From positions 17,618,001-17,682,000 of the forward strand of contig LR990056.1 in the NCBI GenBank assembly GCA_905147135.1: DNA of 64,000 bases. Direction: 5' to 3'. The DNA is from Blastobasis lacticolella (taxonomy: Eukaryota > Arthropoda > Insecta > Lepidoptera > Blastobasidae). Made by a program: the position numbers and the translations under genes. The notes below the pieces were generated by a model that saw only the letters and a program-made list of their open reading frames with translations, searched no databases and was not told where the DNA came from. Shown here in pieces: positions 10,248 through 20,096 of the stretch; within the stretch, counting starts at the first letter, position 1, and each line of letters starts with the position of its first letter.

Positions 10248-10600
10248 TTCACCAGATTTCTGCGAGCAGTAATTATTGTGTTGTGTTGTATTACCCATTA
10301 CTGTAATAGCCGATCGAGAGCTCGTTATCTCAGAGTAATATAAGTTACAGAGTATATAAATTACAGTACGAATTGAGTCGTTGGTTTGGTTTCACAAAAT
10401 TAATACAATTCTAAATAAACATTCCAACCTCGTATTACAGTTTGGGAAGACGCTTATTTAACTTTAAATTGAAATGTTTGACTTCGTTTGGGTTTCAAAA
10501 AGTTACTGTGCTCTAATTTCCTGTTTTATAATTGTTTGTAATAAGGAATTAATTAAATTTACCAACGAAAGGAAAGGTGAAACGACGACCTGGTATAGAT
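10248..10600. other. unassigned spacer
   Basis: AT-rich single-copy-looking sequence; no gene, RNA or repeat recognised. Confidence 0.35.
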
Positions 10601-10708
10601 CGCTGGTATCTGAATACGGATGATGCAAGACCGGCCTTTGTGGATATCTCGGAGAGAGGCCTATGCCAAACAGTGGGCGTCTTCTGGCTCATATGATGAT
10701 GATGAAAG
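10601..10708 (+). mobile_element. retroposon 3' end with GAT tail
   Basis: Contains GGAGAGAGGCCTATGCCAAA followed by CAGTGGGCGTCTTCTGGCTC and an ATATGATGATGATGA tail. The wording AGAGGCCTATGnCCAnCAGTGGGC followed by a GAT repeat is a recurrent lepidopteran SINE end (general knowledge). Confidence 0.5.
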
Positions 10709-10722
10709 TCGTGATAGAAATG

Positions 10723-10968
10723 ATTGGTTAGCGGGGTCACCATCTCCCGGTCTCTCGCGGTCCCTCTGCTGACAGACAGACGAGACTCTTACGAATAACC
10801 TCTTAAGGCTGCGTGTCCACTGGAGCGAAGAAGAGCGATGCGGAGATTGGTTAGCGGGGTCACCATCTCCCGGTCTCTCGCGGTCCCTCTGCTGACAGAC
10901 AGACGAGACTCTTACGAATAACCTCTTAAGGCTGCGTGTCCACTGGAGCGAAGAAGAGCGATGCGGAG
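10723..10968. repeat. perfect tandem duplication, 2 x 123 bp
   Basis: Unit 1 is 10723-10845 and unit 2 is 10846-10968; by eye they are identical. Each begins ATTGGTTAGCGGGGTCACCA and ends GAAGAGCGATGCGGAG. The end of each unit is the first 39 bp of MITE-4, which is complete only after unit 2, so the duplication happened after MITE-4 inserted. Confidence 0.85.
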
Positions 10969-11084
10969 CGGAGCTGTGCTAACATTAACCAATCACTAAA
11001 GCGGGCGGAGATTTTATGCAATTTCATTGTTTAATATTGGCACAGCTCTGCTCTGCTCCTCTCCACTAAAATGGACAGGCAGCC
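10930..11084. mobile_element. MITE-4 (155 bp, TAA duplication)
   Basis: Terminal inverted repeats GGCTGCGTGTCCACTGGAG and CTCTCCACTAAAATGGACAGGCAGCC-type partner, flanked by TAA at 10927-10929 and 11085-11087. The interior has matching GGAGCGGAGCTGTGCTAACA and GCACAGCTCTGCTCTGCTCC arms. The TWA-type duplication fits PIF/Harbinger. Confidence 0.75.
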
Positions 11085-11087
11085 TAA

Positions 11088-12140
11088 GAATAAGCTTTTC
11101 CCTCGGGTTGTACAGGTCAGATGGCAGTCGCCGCACGTAAAAAGCCAAAATACCACCAATTCTGAATTACCTAAGAAGTCTGTTAACTAAACCAGTGTCT
11201 GTAAATCTGAAACCGCTTTGTTAGCGGAAGAGTGGACCCTGGCTGGGCAGATTTACTGCTTGTCGTTGAGCCGGGATTCACCGCTAGTAGCTGGACCGGG
11301 CTTTACCGCTTAGATGAAGAAGGAGGATGAAAATATATAGTTTGGATTTTCCTAAGAAGTATTTACCTCGTAAAAGGCAAATATGTGTTTTATCACCTAA
11401 GAAGGTACACAGGTGGACGGCCTAACTAATGGAAAGAAAGTGGCTACCGCCGTCCAGGACACCTGCAATATAAAAGGAGCGGATGCGGTGCCGGCCTTTG
11501 AGGTGCATGTGCATGCATGCCTTTTGAAGAACTCCATTCAATTTATTTTATTCATTCGACCCCAGAGTTTAATTATTTCAACATGACCTGCCAGAGTGTG
11601 CTGATATAAGGTTGAATATATAGATAAGCAATTTTTTATGCATTATGTATTGCAGCTGTAAATAACCCGAATAAAATAAAATAAAATAAATATCGTGTGT
11701 ACCTACTTGAAAAAGCAACTTACGGCCTATTGTTATGTCTATTTTACCGTGAATAACAGGTAATTTAAATACTTTAGACGTGATAAAATAAGGAAATGAT
11801 ATAGTGCGCGATAGTTTTGTATTTTGCTTTTTGTGATAATTTACAAGTTTCGTCTTTCACGAATCGAAGAATTTAAGTATTTGGTAACCGAACTTACTCG
11901 GAAAAGTGTTTCGTGAACATGGACTTAGTTTTAGTACCTTTTCTGAGAAGAAAGCGCAAAATGTCGACGTTATTATACATCTAACAGTCCCGTTTTGTTT
12001 TATTTTTAAGAGTCGAGTCTAATAAACGCCTTCTAGTACAACTACTTGAACAATTTTTTCTTTTTAATCGGCTCTCGGAAAATCTCCATGGTCAAAAAAC
12101 CTTCTTCGTTTTTGTAAATTTACGACGTGGTCATTCCAAG
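11088..12140. other. mostly unassigned spacer
   Basis: Positions about 11215-11330 hold a degenerate RTE-1-like tail (GAGTGGACCCTGGCTGG and a final GATGAAGAAGGAGGATGA). Positions 11671-11690 are (AATAA)n. No gene seen. Confidence 0.35.
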
Positions 12141-12141
12141 A

Positions 12142-12228
12142 CGGGCATGCTTCATCTTCGGCCGCATCGTCACTTACCAACAGGTGAGATGGCGGTCAAA
12201 CGCCTGTCTTGTCAAAATATAAAAAAAA
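12142..12228 (+). mobile_element. LINE-3 3' end fragment
   Basis: CGGGCATGCTTCATCTTCGG followed by CCGCATCGTCACTTACCAAC and GATGGCGGTCAAACGCCTGT, then an A-rich end. It is the last ~90 bases of the family described at 7866-8264. Confidence 0.7.
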
Positions 12229-12310
12229 CCTACGCAATTGGCCAAACATTTTTTATTTGGCCTTTTGCAATTTTGGTCATGTGCGTCGAATTGCATCCGC
12301 AACTGAGTCG
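12229..12310 (-). repeat. isolated Rep-D fragment
   Basis: Reverse complement contains TTCGACGCACATGACCAAAA, then GCAAAAGGCC and TTTGGCCAATTGCG, the same order as in the tandem units at 16456-16520 and 16846-16915. It sits immediately behind the LINE-3 tail. Confidence 0.65.
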
Positions 12311-12949
12311 CCAATACGTTGCCAGTCTTTAATACTATTTTTAACTCTTCCACATTCACAAAAACCTTCTCACACACTTAGCAGGCAAAGTAAAACTAAG
12401 AATTTCACCTCGCTAATTTCTAATTTTACTCGTAAATTGCTAAAAACAAAGGTCGCAATATTTCAAAGGCGTACCATGTTCTCGAGATGGCCGATACGCG
12501 GCGGAAGGCATAAATTTGCTCGCGGATCGGATGCCCGCTACATCGGTTCCGGCCGATACAGCCCGAATATTTATTAGGGACGCCTCGAGGCCAGGAGCGT
12601 ATAGTCTGTAGATTCGAGGGCGATATCGAAATTAATATTGTGAAGGGGCAAGATTTGATTGTGAAAAGTTTGTTTGTTAGTAATGAATGCATTACCGCTT
12701 CAACAAAAATTTTCATTGCAGCTACAGCAGTATACTGATTATTCGATGATTCTTTTCTAATGATTGATAAAAGAAGCTAGGGGCTGTCTCTTAGGCCCCA
12801 AGATCTTGTTTTTGATCGCCAGGGTATCTTTTATTTGATAAATACAATTTTATTTAATAAATGCCATTAAAACCTTTTAACTGCACAGGAATATGATTCT
12901 TAAGGTTGTCATACATTTATGCTCTTCAACTGCACTTAACCGTTTCTAA
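12311..12949. other. unassigned spacer
   Basis: Two overlapping open frames (12209-12577 plus, 12426-12716 minus) have no recognisable domain and overlap on opposite strands. I do not call a gene. Confidence 0.35.
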
Positions 12950-13075
12950 AAGTTCTTTCACCCATAGGAAGCTACATTATCCAGAAGGAACATAGGCCAC
13001 TTTATATCCCTATATCCTTACGGAATCATACAGGACCGGGCACCCGTGCGAACCCGTGCGTTCAGCATATTAGAA
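12950..13075 (+). mobile_element. Hel-1-related fragment
   Basis: AAGTTCTTTCACCCATAGGA followed by AGCTACATTATCC, ATAGGCCACTTTATATCC and CCCGTGCGAACCCGTGCG parallels Hel-1 (21545-21620 and 22150-22160) in the same order. Ends are degraded and no CTAG end is seen. Confidence 0.5.
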
Positions 13076-13473
13076 TAAAAATTATGACCAGGAATTTAAA
13101 TGATCAAGAGGTGTCAAGAAGGAGCTGTTACTGTTGCTGTTACTTGCTGCTGCCAGTGTAAGATAATTTATTTCTAGTCAGGTTTAACTTGACGTTGTTA
13201 AGAGCTAGTTCAGATATAAATACACGTTTTCTGGACGCGGTAGTCTTAACCCATACAAAAAACTCTTTCCACAAAACCGCGTATGTGTATTGTACAGCGT
13301 CCGCCTATTTACCGCGTAGCACCGAGCACAGACCCAGAAGAGGAGCTTTATATGGCAATTAGTTATTGCCGTAAATACTGTATTCAGTTAATTAAATCGT
13401 CGTTGTGGCCCAAATCTGTACATGTCTCTATAAAGTCTGATAAAAACGAAAAAGTACATAGTATGTACAACTT

Positions 13474-13552
13474 ACAGTTGTCCATAGGCTGCGGTGACTG
13501 CTTACCATCAAACAGGCCGCAAGCTTGTTTACCACCGTAGTGGTAAAGTAAA
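13474..13552 (+). mobile_element. LINE-2 3' end fragment
   Basis: GTCCATAGGCTGCGGTGACT, CTTACCATCA, CCGCAAGCTTGTTTACCACC and GTAGTGGTAAAG. It is joined without spacer to the LINE-3 end that follows. Confidence 0.75.
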
Positions 13553-13735
13553 CGGCTAAGGAATGGAACGCTTTACCTGCGAGTGTGTTCCTAATCATTA
13601 TAATCTAGAAGCCTTCAAGGTAGAGTGAATAAGCTGTTCCTAGACAGGCATGCTCCATCAACGGCCGCATCGTCACTTACCACCAGATGAGATGGCGGTC
13701 AAATGCGTGGCTAGTCTAATTAGAAAAAAATAGGA
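13553..13735 (+). pseudogene. LINE-3 3' end, 5' truncated
   Basis: Starts at GGCTAAGGAATGGAACGC (residues AKEWNA of the family) and continues through AAGCTGTTCCTAGACAGGCA to GATGGCGGTCAAATGCGTGG and an A-rich end. A one-base loss after CCTTCAAGG breaks the frame. Confidence 0.75.
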
Positions 13736-14312
13736 TATACTAAGAAGTCTTCAGAATACCTGGTCTACGTTCCCTTTTGTCGGAAACCTTTGAGTTGGAA
13801 CAAGAAGCCAGGCGATCATGTTTTCATTGCCGATTTGAGCCGCTGTAACGATGGGAACGCCCAAAAAGAGGAAGAAGCTAACTAAAATTGTTTTCCACGA
13901 GATAATTTACGGCACTGGTGGTTGGATCAAAACCCTTTGAAGGTTTAATTTCGTAGGAGAACTAGGGTTATGTTTATGTTTATGATGTTTTTTCTGAGAC
14001 TCGTATTATCTGCAGTGCTAATCGTAGTACAAATAATTTAAGGTTTTCAATTTAGCTTTTTGTAATGGATATTTGCATATTTCTGAATCACATTGGCAAT
14101 ACCGAAAAAGGCAATTACTTGTTCAAAAATAAAGAAAATCAGCATCTCGCATCAAAATTTTGAATTTGAAAGCGGTTCAAATCGAGGCGAGCGATTCAAA
14201 AATAGACCCTGACCCATTTGCTCACATAAAAAAATACACACATACATACAGGCATAACGGCACATCTTTCGCTTGCCTAGTTCTATAAAGTATATGTTTC
14301 TATTAATATTAA
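13736..14312. other. unassigned spacer
   Basis: No gene or repeat recognised. Confidence 0.35.
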
Positions 14313-14570
14313 ATAAATAAATAAATAAATAACCGGGGACTTTCACACAACGCCATCTAGCCCCAAAGTAAGCAAAGCTTGTGTTATGGGTGCTAGATAA
14401 CTGATAAACTACTTATATACTTTTAAATACCTACTTATTATACATAGAACACCCAGACCCGTAACAGAAATTAAAATTCATCATTTCAATTTCTACCCGG
14501 CCGGGAATCGAACCCGGGACCTCTTGCGTGGCAGAGGTGCCATGTTGACCACTGAACCACTCAGGTCGTC
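14313..14570 (-). mobile_element. SINE-B copy with tRNA-Gly-like head
   Basis: Full length on the minus strand. It starts GACGACCTGAGTGGTTCAGT (A-box region GTGGTTCAGTGGTC), then CTCTGCCACGCAAGAGG and the B-box GGTTCGATTCCCGGC. This closely resembles tRNA-Gly(GCC) (TGGTTCAGTGGT, TGCCACGCGGGAGG, GGGTTCGATTCCCGG in known tRNA genes). The body has TCTGTTACGGGTCTGGGTGT, CATAACACAAGCTTTGCTTA and GGGGCTAGATGGCG, and the tail is (ATTT)n. Pol III-type internal promoter expected; no protein. Confidence 0.9.
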
Positions 14571-15285
14571 AATATTCTTTACTGTGAAGCCTTCTCTAAT
14601 AAAGTAGCTGTTTGTTATGACTGGATCCTCTAATGAATTCTTCTTTACCGAAAAGTCTAACTGAAAACAATGCAATATAATCATGCATTGCAATCATATT
14701 AGAGTTGTATTTTCCGTCGATTTATTTCTCCTGTTTTACCTTTTTTTTTCTATGATAATTTTTTAATGTAGACACATGTCTGAGTAGAATAAAGGTGTTT
14801 AACTTTACTTTACTTTACTTTACAAAATTCAGTATATACGGCCCCAACTAAAACGAGAGCCATATTCACTCCATCCCCCGCCCACGAAGCAACTAAACCC
14901 AATTGAATTGAGAAAGTTCCTGAACGCCTCCACTGAAACTGTTCCCAACGAAGCTATTTTTCCTTTAAAAAACAAGGTTTGTTAGACATTAGCATACATT
15001 ATTTGAGGCACTTTGTTCATGCCTGTTGCGGGGAGATATACGGGCGTTGGGAACCATTGTTGCCATTTTATCAGGATAGATGTAGCTTAAATAATGCCAT
15101 TGAATTCCCCATGGCCCCTCTGTGGCGGGCGATGGTGAAAATTATGACTGTACTGATATATGAGAAGGGCGTAAGGCGTAAGATTCAGACAGCGCGGTAG
15201 AAAGAGTTTCAGTTGTAAAGTTGTACGGGCGAGCGGATTTTCACACCAATAGCCTTGTGGATTTTTTAAAGGTTACATGGTATAG
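14571..15285. other. unassigned spacer with TTTAC repeat
   Basis: Positions 14797-14822 are (CTTTA)n after an AATAAAGG signal, probably a LINE tail on the plus strand. The remainder, including a 73-codon frame at 14979-15200, is unrecognised. Confidence 0.35.
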
Positions 15286-15289
15286 AACA

Positions 15290-15375
15290 AAGTCGTTTCC
15301 CGCCGTCTGTTCCTATGTACGCTTAGATCTTTTATCCTACGCATCGGGTTTTAATGCGGTTTTCAATAGAATATT
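15290..15375 (+). repeat. dispersed repeat fragment, shared with 55810-55960
   Basis: GTCTGTTCCTATGTACGCTT, ATCCTACGCATCGGGTTTTA and GCGGTTTTCAATAGA match 55815-55895 in order. The continuation (ATAGAGTGATTCAAATGGAA, 15593-15640) lies on the other side of the SINE-B at 15400-15591, so that SINE appears inserted into this repeat. Confidence 0.55.
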
Positions 15376-15399
15376 TAGAAATAAATAATTGAGGACAAA

Positions 15400-15591
15400 A
15401 GCTTGTGTTATGGGTGCTAGATAACTAATAAACTACTTATACACTTAAATACATACTTATTATATATAGAACACCCAGATCCGTAACAGAAATTAAAATT
15501 AATCATTTCTATTTCTGCCCGGCCGGGAAACGAACCCGGGACCTCTTGCGTGGCAGACCGGAATGTTGACCACTGAACCACTCAGGTCGAC
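15400..15591 (-). mobile_element. SINE-B copy
   Basis: Head (CGACCTGAGTGGTTCAGTGG), GTCTGCCACGCAAGAGG and B-box GGTTCGTTTCCCGGC on the minus strand, body to CCCATAACACAAGCTTTT. The terminal ATTT tail is lost. It sits between two parts of the repeat described at 15290-15375. Confidence 0.85.
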
Positions 15592-15672
15592 AGATAGAGT
15601 GATTCAAATGGAAGGTTTATAAGTAAGAAAAAGGGTAGACAAGTGTAAAATGTTGTAGGGAAGGTGTAGGGT

Positions 15673-15840
15673 ATTAATGTCCCGGTTGTGCTCTCGCGTA
15701 CGAGGGCCCGGGGTCCACCTTGACCATGATCCAGGATTTGGCAGGTCAGGTAATTACAGTGGAGAGACTGCCATCTGGCCTCCATGACCCTGCTATCAGC
15801 GAAACCTGACCAGATTGGATCATGGTTACACATTGAGTCC
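15673..15840 (-). mobile_element. SINE-A copy
   Basis: Minus strand: GTAACCATGATCCAATCTGG, AGGCCAGATGGCAGTCTC, CCTGGATCATGGTCAAGG, GTACGCGAGAGCACAACCGG. 5' truncated. Confidence 0.75.
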
Positions 15841-16018
15841 ACATGGGTCCACTAGTAGCGTATAAATCATAAAAAGATAATATACAGAAAACTATACTTT
15901 TAGCTAATATTCCGCAGCAACCAGATAAGTGCCCAAAAGGCTAACCGAACCCTTGTATGGTACCTATTTAAACTTAAATACGAAATGATATAAGTATTAT
16001 TGAATTGTTAGTTAAAAT
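15841..16018. other. unassigned spacer
   Basis: Nothing recognised. Confidence 0.3.
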
Positions 16019-17195
16019 GCGACGAACACAAATGGCTAAACCCTAAACTGTTGGCCAATTGCGTACTCAATTCGTGAATGAAGTTCATTTTTCAAAATCG
16101 CACAAGTGATAAATGCAAAAATATCATAGGTGCAATCTATAATAGCTAGTTTCAATGACAATGCCCAATGGTCATACCAGTACTCAAGAAAACTACCATA
16201 ATCTCTCTCTGGAGTAATATCGCAAGAATGATGTGAATGGGGCATTCAATATGGCGGAGAATTACGTCTGCCGGTGAACAAAAGACCGCTTCAGAACTTG
16301 CGAGCTGCGTTCATAATCTCGAAATTCAGTTATGTGGTGATTTTATTACCCGTTTTCACAAACAATACTTGTCTAAGTAGCTTTATTATGCGTAGGTAAA
16401 GCTAGAGGATATAGACTAAATTATATAAAGGTGTTTTTGAATTCTTGGTTTTAATGCGCATTCGACGCACATGACCAAAAACGCTAAAGGCCAAACCATA
16501 AATTTTTGGCCAATTGCGAAACTGCCATAAGTGATAAAAAAATTGATAATTTATCATAGCTAGTCTCGATGACACTTAAGAAAATGGCCACCATCTCTCT
16601 CTGGAGTAATATCGCAAGAATGACGTGAATGAGGCAATCAATATGGCGGAGTATTACGTCTGTCGGTAAACAAAAGACCGCTTCAGAACACGCGGGCTAC
16701 GTTCATAATCTTGGAATTCAGTTATGTGGTGATTTTATTACCCGTCTTCACAAACAATACTTGTCTAAGTAGCTTTATTATGCGTAGGTATAGGATAGGA
16801 TATAGACTACATTATAAAAAGGTGTTTTTGAATTCTTGGTTTAAATGCGCATTCGACGCACATGACCAAGAACGCAAAAGGCCAAACAATAATTTTTTGG
16901 CCAATTGCGAAACTGCCACAAGTGATAAAAAAAATGAAAATTTATCATAGCTAGTCTCGATGACAATGCCAAATGGTCATAGCAGTACTCAAGAAAACGA
17001 CAATCATCTCTCTCTGGACTAATATCGCAAGAATGATGCGAATGGGGCATTCAATATGGCAGAGAATTACGTCTGTCGATGAACAAAAGACCGCTTCAGA
17101 ACACGCGGGCTGCGTTCATAATCTCGGAATTAAGTCGTGTGGTGATTTTAGCACCCGTTTTCGCAAACAATACTTGTCTAAGTAGCTTCTTTGTG
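16019..17195. repeat. Rep-D tandem array, three ~390-bp units
   Basis: Units at about 16019-16440, 16441-16830 and 16831-17195. Shared blocks are CGCATTCGACGCACATGACC, TTTTTGGCCAATTGCGAAAC, CTCTCTCTGGAGTAATATCG, AAAAGACCGCTTCAGAAC and AATACTTGTCTAAGTAGCTT. Spacing between first blocks of units 2 and 3 is 390 bp. Unit 2 lacks about 30 bp present in units 1 and 3. Long minus-strand frames (for example 16841-17050) recur simply because the unit repeats. Each unit contains a GGCCAAA...TTTGGCCAA palindrome. Confidence 0.75.
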
Positions 17196-17264
17196 CGTTC
17201 TCCGTCCATCCATCCATGCGTCCATTGATTAACAACACCCGTATTCATAAACAATATAAAATAG

Positions 17265-17650
17265 TATCGCAGTTCTCGTCTGCTCAGTCCAATGAATGGT
17301 CAACTTCGTTCGTTTTGGCGGATGCATAGTGCCGATCGCCACTCAAGTATTATCAGTTTTTTATGACATACGGTAGACAAACAGGCAAGCGGGCCACCTG
17401 ATGGGAAGTAGTCACCACTGCCTATAGACATTAGCAACACCAAGAGTATCGCCAATGCGTTGCCCACCTTTATAACACGTTGATCTGGCAGCAAAAAGGC
17501 AAATGCCCCTCCACTGCCAAAGCCACAGTTCCCCAAATCCCCACCCCATGGAGCACTGGAGACCAGAAACCAGTTGGAATCATGGTTGGAAACCTGTGCG
17601 TTCGCTCGCACAGTGAGACTTCATAGTAACGTTTCTGAATACGGGTGTAA
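17265..17650 (+). repeat. Rep-J copy split by a LINE-1-like tail
   Basis: GCCGATCGCCACTCAAGTAT (about 17330-17350) and the terminal part CGCACAGTGAGACTTCATAG ... AACGTTTCTGAATACGGG (17608-17645) are Rep-J. Between them, 17360-17590 on the minus strand is a LINE-1-related 3' end. Other Rep-J copies have these parts contiguous (52900-53110), which supports insertion. Confidence 0.6.
17360..17590 (-). mobile_element. LINE-1-related 3' end
   Basis: Minus strand: GGGGAACTGTGGCTTTGGCA, a GGGGCATTTGCCTTTTTG segment, GGGCAACGCATTGGCGATAC, then CCATCAGGTGGCCCGCTTGC and CTGTTTGTCTACCGTATGTC with an A-rich end. The last 120 bases match the end of the intact LINE at 60355-60465. The coding frame is open in part (LPDQRVIKVGNALAILLVLL). 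Confidence 0.7.
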
Positions 17651-17697
17651 CTCATTTACTGATTGAATAGTTTATGTCCGTATTGTACTTATAATGA

Positions 17698-17845
17698 CTA
17701 GCTTTTACCCGCGACTTTGTCTATTTAAAATTCGGTTATTGCGAATCGGACCCATTCGCGGGAATCAAATTTCTCGATAAATTATAGCCGATGTGCTATT
17801 GGCTACATTACTGCCCAGCAGTAGTTTCATCCATTCTTAAATACT
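17698..17845 (-). mobile_element. Hel-2-type 3' end fragment
   Basis: Minus strand ends ...GTCGCGGGTAAAAGCTAG|T, a Helitron-type CTAG end. Upstream it shares TAATGTAGC and TTTATCGAGAAATTTGATTCCC-type wording with the complete copy at 27960-28279. Confidence 0.5.
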
Positions 17846-17849
17846 TTCA

Positions 17850-18470
17850 CTTTAATATCAGCAGAAATAAAGCAAGACAGACAAAAGAACGGCATTCAAG
17901 TAAAAAGTTGCGCTCTGAGCCTCTGGAAATAGCCAGGGGCACGACAGAAAAACATTTCTTCGTCGTGTTTTTATAAAGAGTGGAGTCCAAATAATGGACC
18001 GTAATAATGACGAACAGCGCCATTTGCCTGGCAACAATGATCGCCAAGAGCCGATCCTTGAAATAGATACACTCGGTATACTGTAATCGATGCTTTTGTA
18101 ACTTACCCGATAGCAAAAGCTACAGAAAATCAAAGTATTATCGTTGTATTTCTAAACAAACCTAACCGACATTTTGTATCAAATGACATCCACAAATTCT
18201 ACAACAAAGCTACGAACCGTCTTGATTCAACTGGCTTTCAAAAAAGGTAACACCGATGTGATAAAACGGCATTCTCCTCTTATTTGACAAGGGTCGTCAT
18301 TGCGGACAATGTACCTATTTCACGTATAATTAGAAAAAAGCCTAAAATTATATAAATTAAAGCAAATCTGTCGTGCAAATTTCACGTTCATTTGTGAAGT
18401 TCTTTGGTAAGTAGATTTCGGAGGACAACACCAAAGCGAGCTCCGATTGAGAGTCAATTCGATTACAACA
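17850..18470. other. unassigned spacer
   Basis: Two overlapping minus-strand frames (17847-18133) have no recognisable domain. No gene called. Confidence 0.3.
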
Positions 18471-18475
18471 CACAC

Positions 18476-18521
18476 TTCAATTGTTTAATTCGATTACATG
18501 TAATCGAATTAAACAATTGAA
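18476..18521. repeat. perfect 46-bp palindrome
   Basis: The left half TTCAATTGTTTAATTCGATT+ACA is followed immediately by its exact reverse complement, 23 + 23 bp with no spacer. A further copy of AATTCGATTACA lies just upstream at 18456-18467. Confidence 0.9.
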
Positions 18522-19171
18522 TTGTGGCATGAAAGCTAGTGCATTTGAGGCCCCGTTCAGACGCTATGATACCACAGTCACACTTAGAAATCGCAACTCT
18601 CTTTTTTCAAATTAGGTGAAAATATGGGTCAGTTAGCCAATTTTATATCTAGAAATGTAGAAGAAGTGTCACAGAAGTGAGTTTGGTGCCACCCTCACTT
18701 TTCCGCCGTCGCACCTTAGCATTTATGGGGTAGATTTTATCCTCATCACATAGCTAGATGCCTGACATTCTAGTAACATCCCGAAGATTTTCCTTTACAC
18801 TATTATAAGTTTCAGTTTTTCAAAACATGTGTCTATTAGTAACTCAGAGACTGGCACTGCATCTTCTCACTTTAGGTGACTGATGTCCTGAATGACGGTG
18901 GATTAGATGAAATTCTGACATTGAAGGAGGCAATAAGAAAAAAACTGTAATAAATGATATATCTACGTTTATCTATAAAGTATACTAGAATTTCAGGCAG
19001 ATGTAATAGCGTTTTTGTCTCGCAAAACGTTTTCCATATTATACTCTCTTTTAGAAATTGTTAGGAAATAACTCGACGAAATAACTTTATTATTATTGTA
19101 TTCTTATTAATGAAAGAATTGTATTTCAAAACAAAAAGACGGAATTCTATAAATGAGCGTGAGGGCGTCGG
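18522..19171. other. unassigned spacer
   Basis: AT-rich, no gene or repeat recognised. Confidence 0.3.
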
Positions 19172-19270
19172 TCTTTTTAACCGACTTCAAAAAAGGAGGA
19201 GGTTCTCAATTCGTCGCAATGTTTTACATTTTATTTTTTATGTGTGTTCCCCGATTACTCGAAGATTGAT
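19172..19270 (+). repeat. Rep-C copy
   Basis: TTTTTAACCGACTTCAAAAA followed by AGGAGGAGGTTCTCAATTCG and GTGTTCCCCGATTACTCG. The first 40 bases recur inverted at 44418-44462. The wording is a widespread lepidopteran dispersed repeat (general knowledge), class not settled. Confidence 0.6.
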
Positions 19271-19387
19271 GGCACACAGCAATCCTCCCTTCCCCCAAAC
19301 TGTACTACATCCCCTAACGAACATTACTGTCTTGGCACCGAGTCCAAAAATAGGAATATCTAACTTACTCGTATTATAATGATAAAC

Positions 19388-19733
19388 TTTTTTTTTATGT
19401 TATACGGCAGACAAACAGGCAAGCGGGCCACCTGATGGTGCGTGGTTACCGCCGCCTATGGAAATCAGCAACACCAGTGGAGTCATCAATGCGTTGCCCG
19501 CTTCTAAAGAGACCTCTAATATAACTCTTGAACGATCCCATGTCATAATCCAAAGAAAACACTGTGTTGAATAGTCTCAGGAGCCGATTGGCACCCCGTG
19601 GTGGTATCATGGCTTGGCGCGGTGGTATCACGGCTTGGCGTGGTGGTACCACGGCTTGGCGTGGTGGTACCACGGCTTGGCGTGGTGGTACCACGGCTGG
19701 GCGCGGTGGTACCACGGCTGGGCGCGGTGGCAC
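19388..19733 (-). pseudogene. LINE-1 3' end fused in frame to a 21-bp minisatellite
   Basis: Minus strand: 19560-19446 encodes the LINE-1 C-terminus (LDYDMGSFKSYIRGLFRSGQ then GVADFHRRR and stop), followed by the 3' UTR with CCATCAGGTGGCCCGCTTGC and an A-run. Upstream, 19561-19733 is a 21-bp tandem repeat (unit around ACGGCTTGGCGTGGTGGTAC on the plus strand, about eight copies) that stays in the same frame, encoding repeated PPRQAVV. The intact LINE has no such repeat, so the array arose in or next to this truncated copy. Confidence 0.75.
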
Positions 19734-19841
19734 GGAAGTGCCCCTGCCTAGCCGTGCAAAAAGTAGGGGGCATTTTATTATGAAGAATGTTAGAAATCGG
19801 TTTCGACTTTCTGAGTCTACTCAAGGAAAGTAGGTGATAGT

Positions 19842-20095
19842 AGGTCGCCTAATGGTTAAGGGGCCCGACTCGTAAACGAGAGGTACCGGGTTTGAATCCC
19901 ATTGTCGGTATGTATTGACTCATTATCATGACTACATGGCTTTGAGTTTTCTGACATTAGTTGAATACTAACCGATACTCCTACGGTGAGGGAAAACATC
20001 GTGACGAAACCCGCACAATCAGGCGACTGAGTCTTTACAGGTTACAGAGGGGAGATGCTGGATTATGGTCAAGGCGGACCCCTGCAGGCTGATTA
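19842..20095 (+). mobile_element. SINE-A copy with tRNA-like head
   Basis: Head: GGTCGCCTAATGGTTAAGGG (A-box) and GGTACCGGGTTTGAATCCCA (B-box). Body: ACTAACCGATACTCCTACGG, CGTGACGAAACCCGCACAAT and CTGGATTATGGTCAAGGCGG. About 100 bp of the middle body is deleted. Not a tRNA gene: there is no acceptor stem closing after the B-box. Confidence 0.8.
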
Positions 20096-20096
20096 C

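Noticed and set aside
12209..12716. Opposing 122- and 96-codon reading frames as a host gene
   Set aside because: They overlap on opposite strands and lie partly on the Rep-D fragment; no domain or splice signals were seen.
14495..14570. Possible tRNA-Gly gene on the minus strand
   Set aside because: It resembles tRNA-Gly(GCC) but is followed by the SINE-B body and recurs in that form at 15400-15591 and 43140-43403.
16019..17195. CRISPR-like or gene-family interpretation of the repeated blocks
   Set aside because: Units are ~390 bp and eukaryotic in style with no short repeat/spacer alternation; the minus-strand frames recur only because the DNA repeats.
19842..19920. Possible tRNA gene (A- and B-box present)
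   Set aside because: Several diverged copies share the same non-tRNA body and there is no acceptor stem after the B-box; it is a SINE head.
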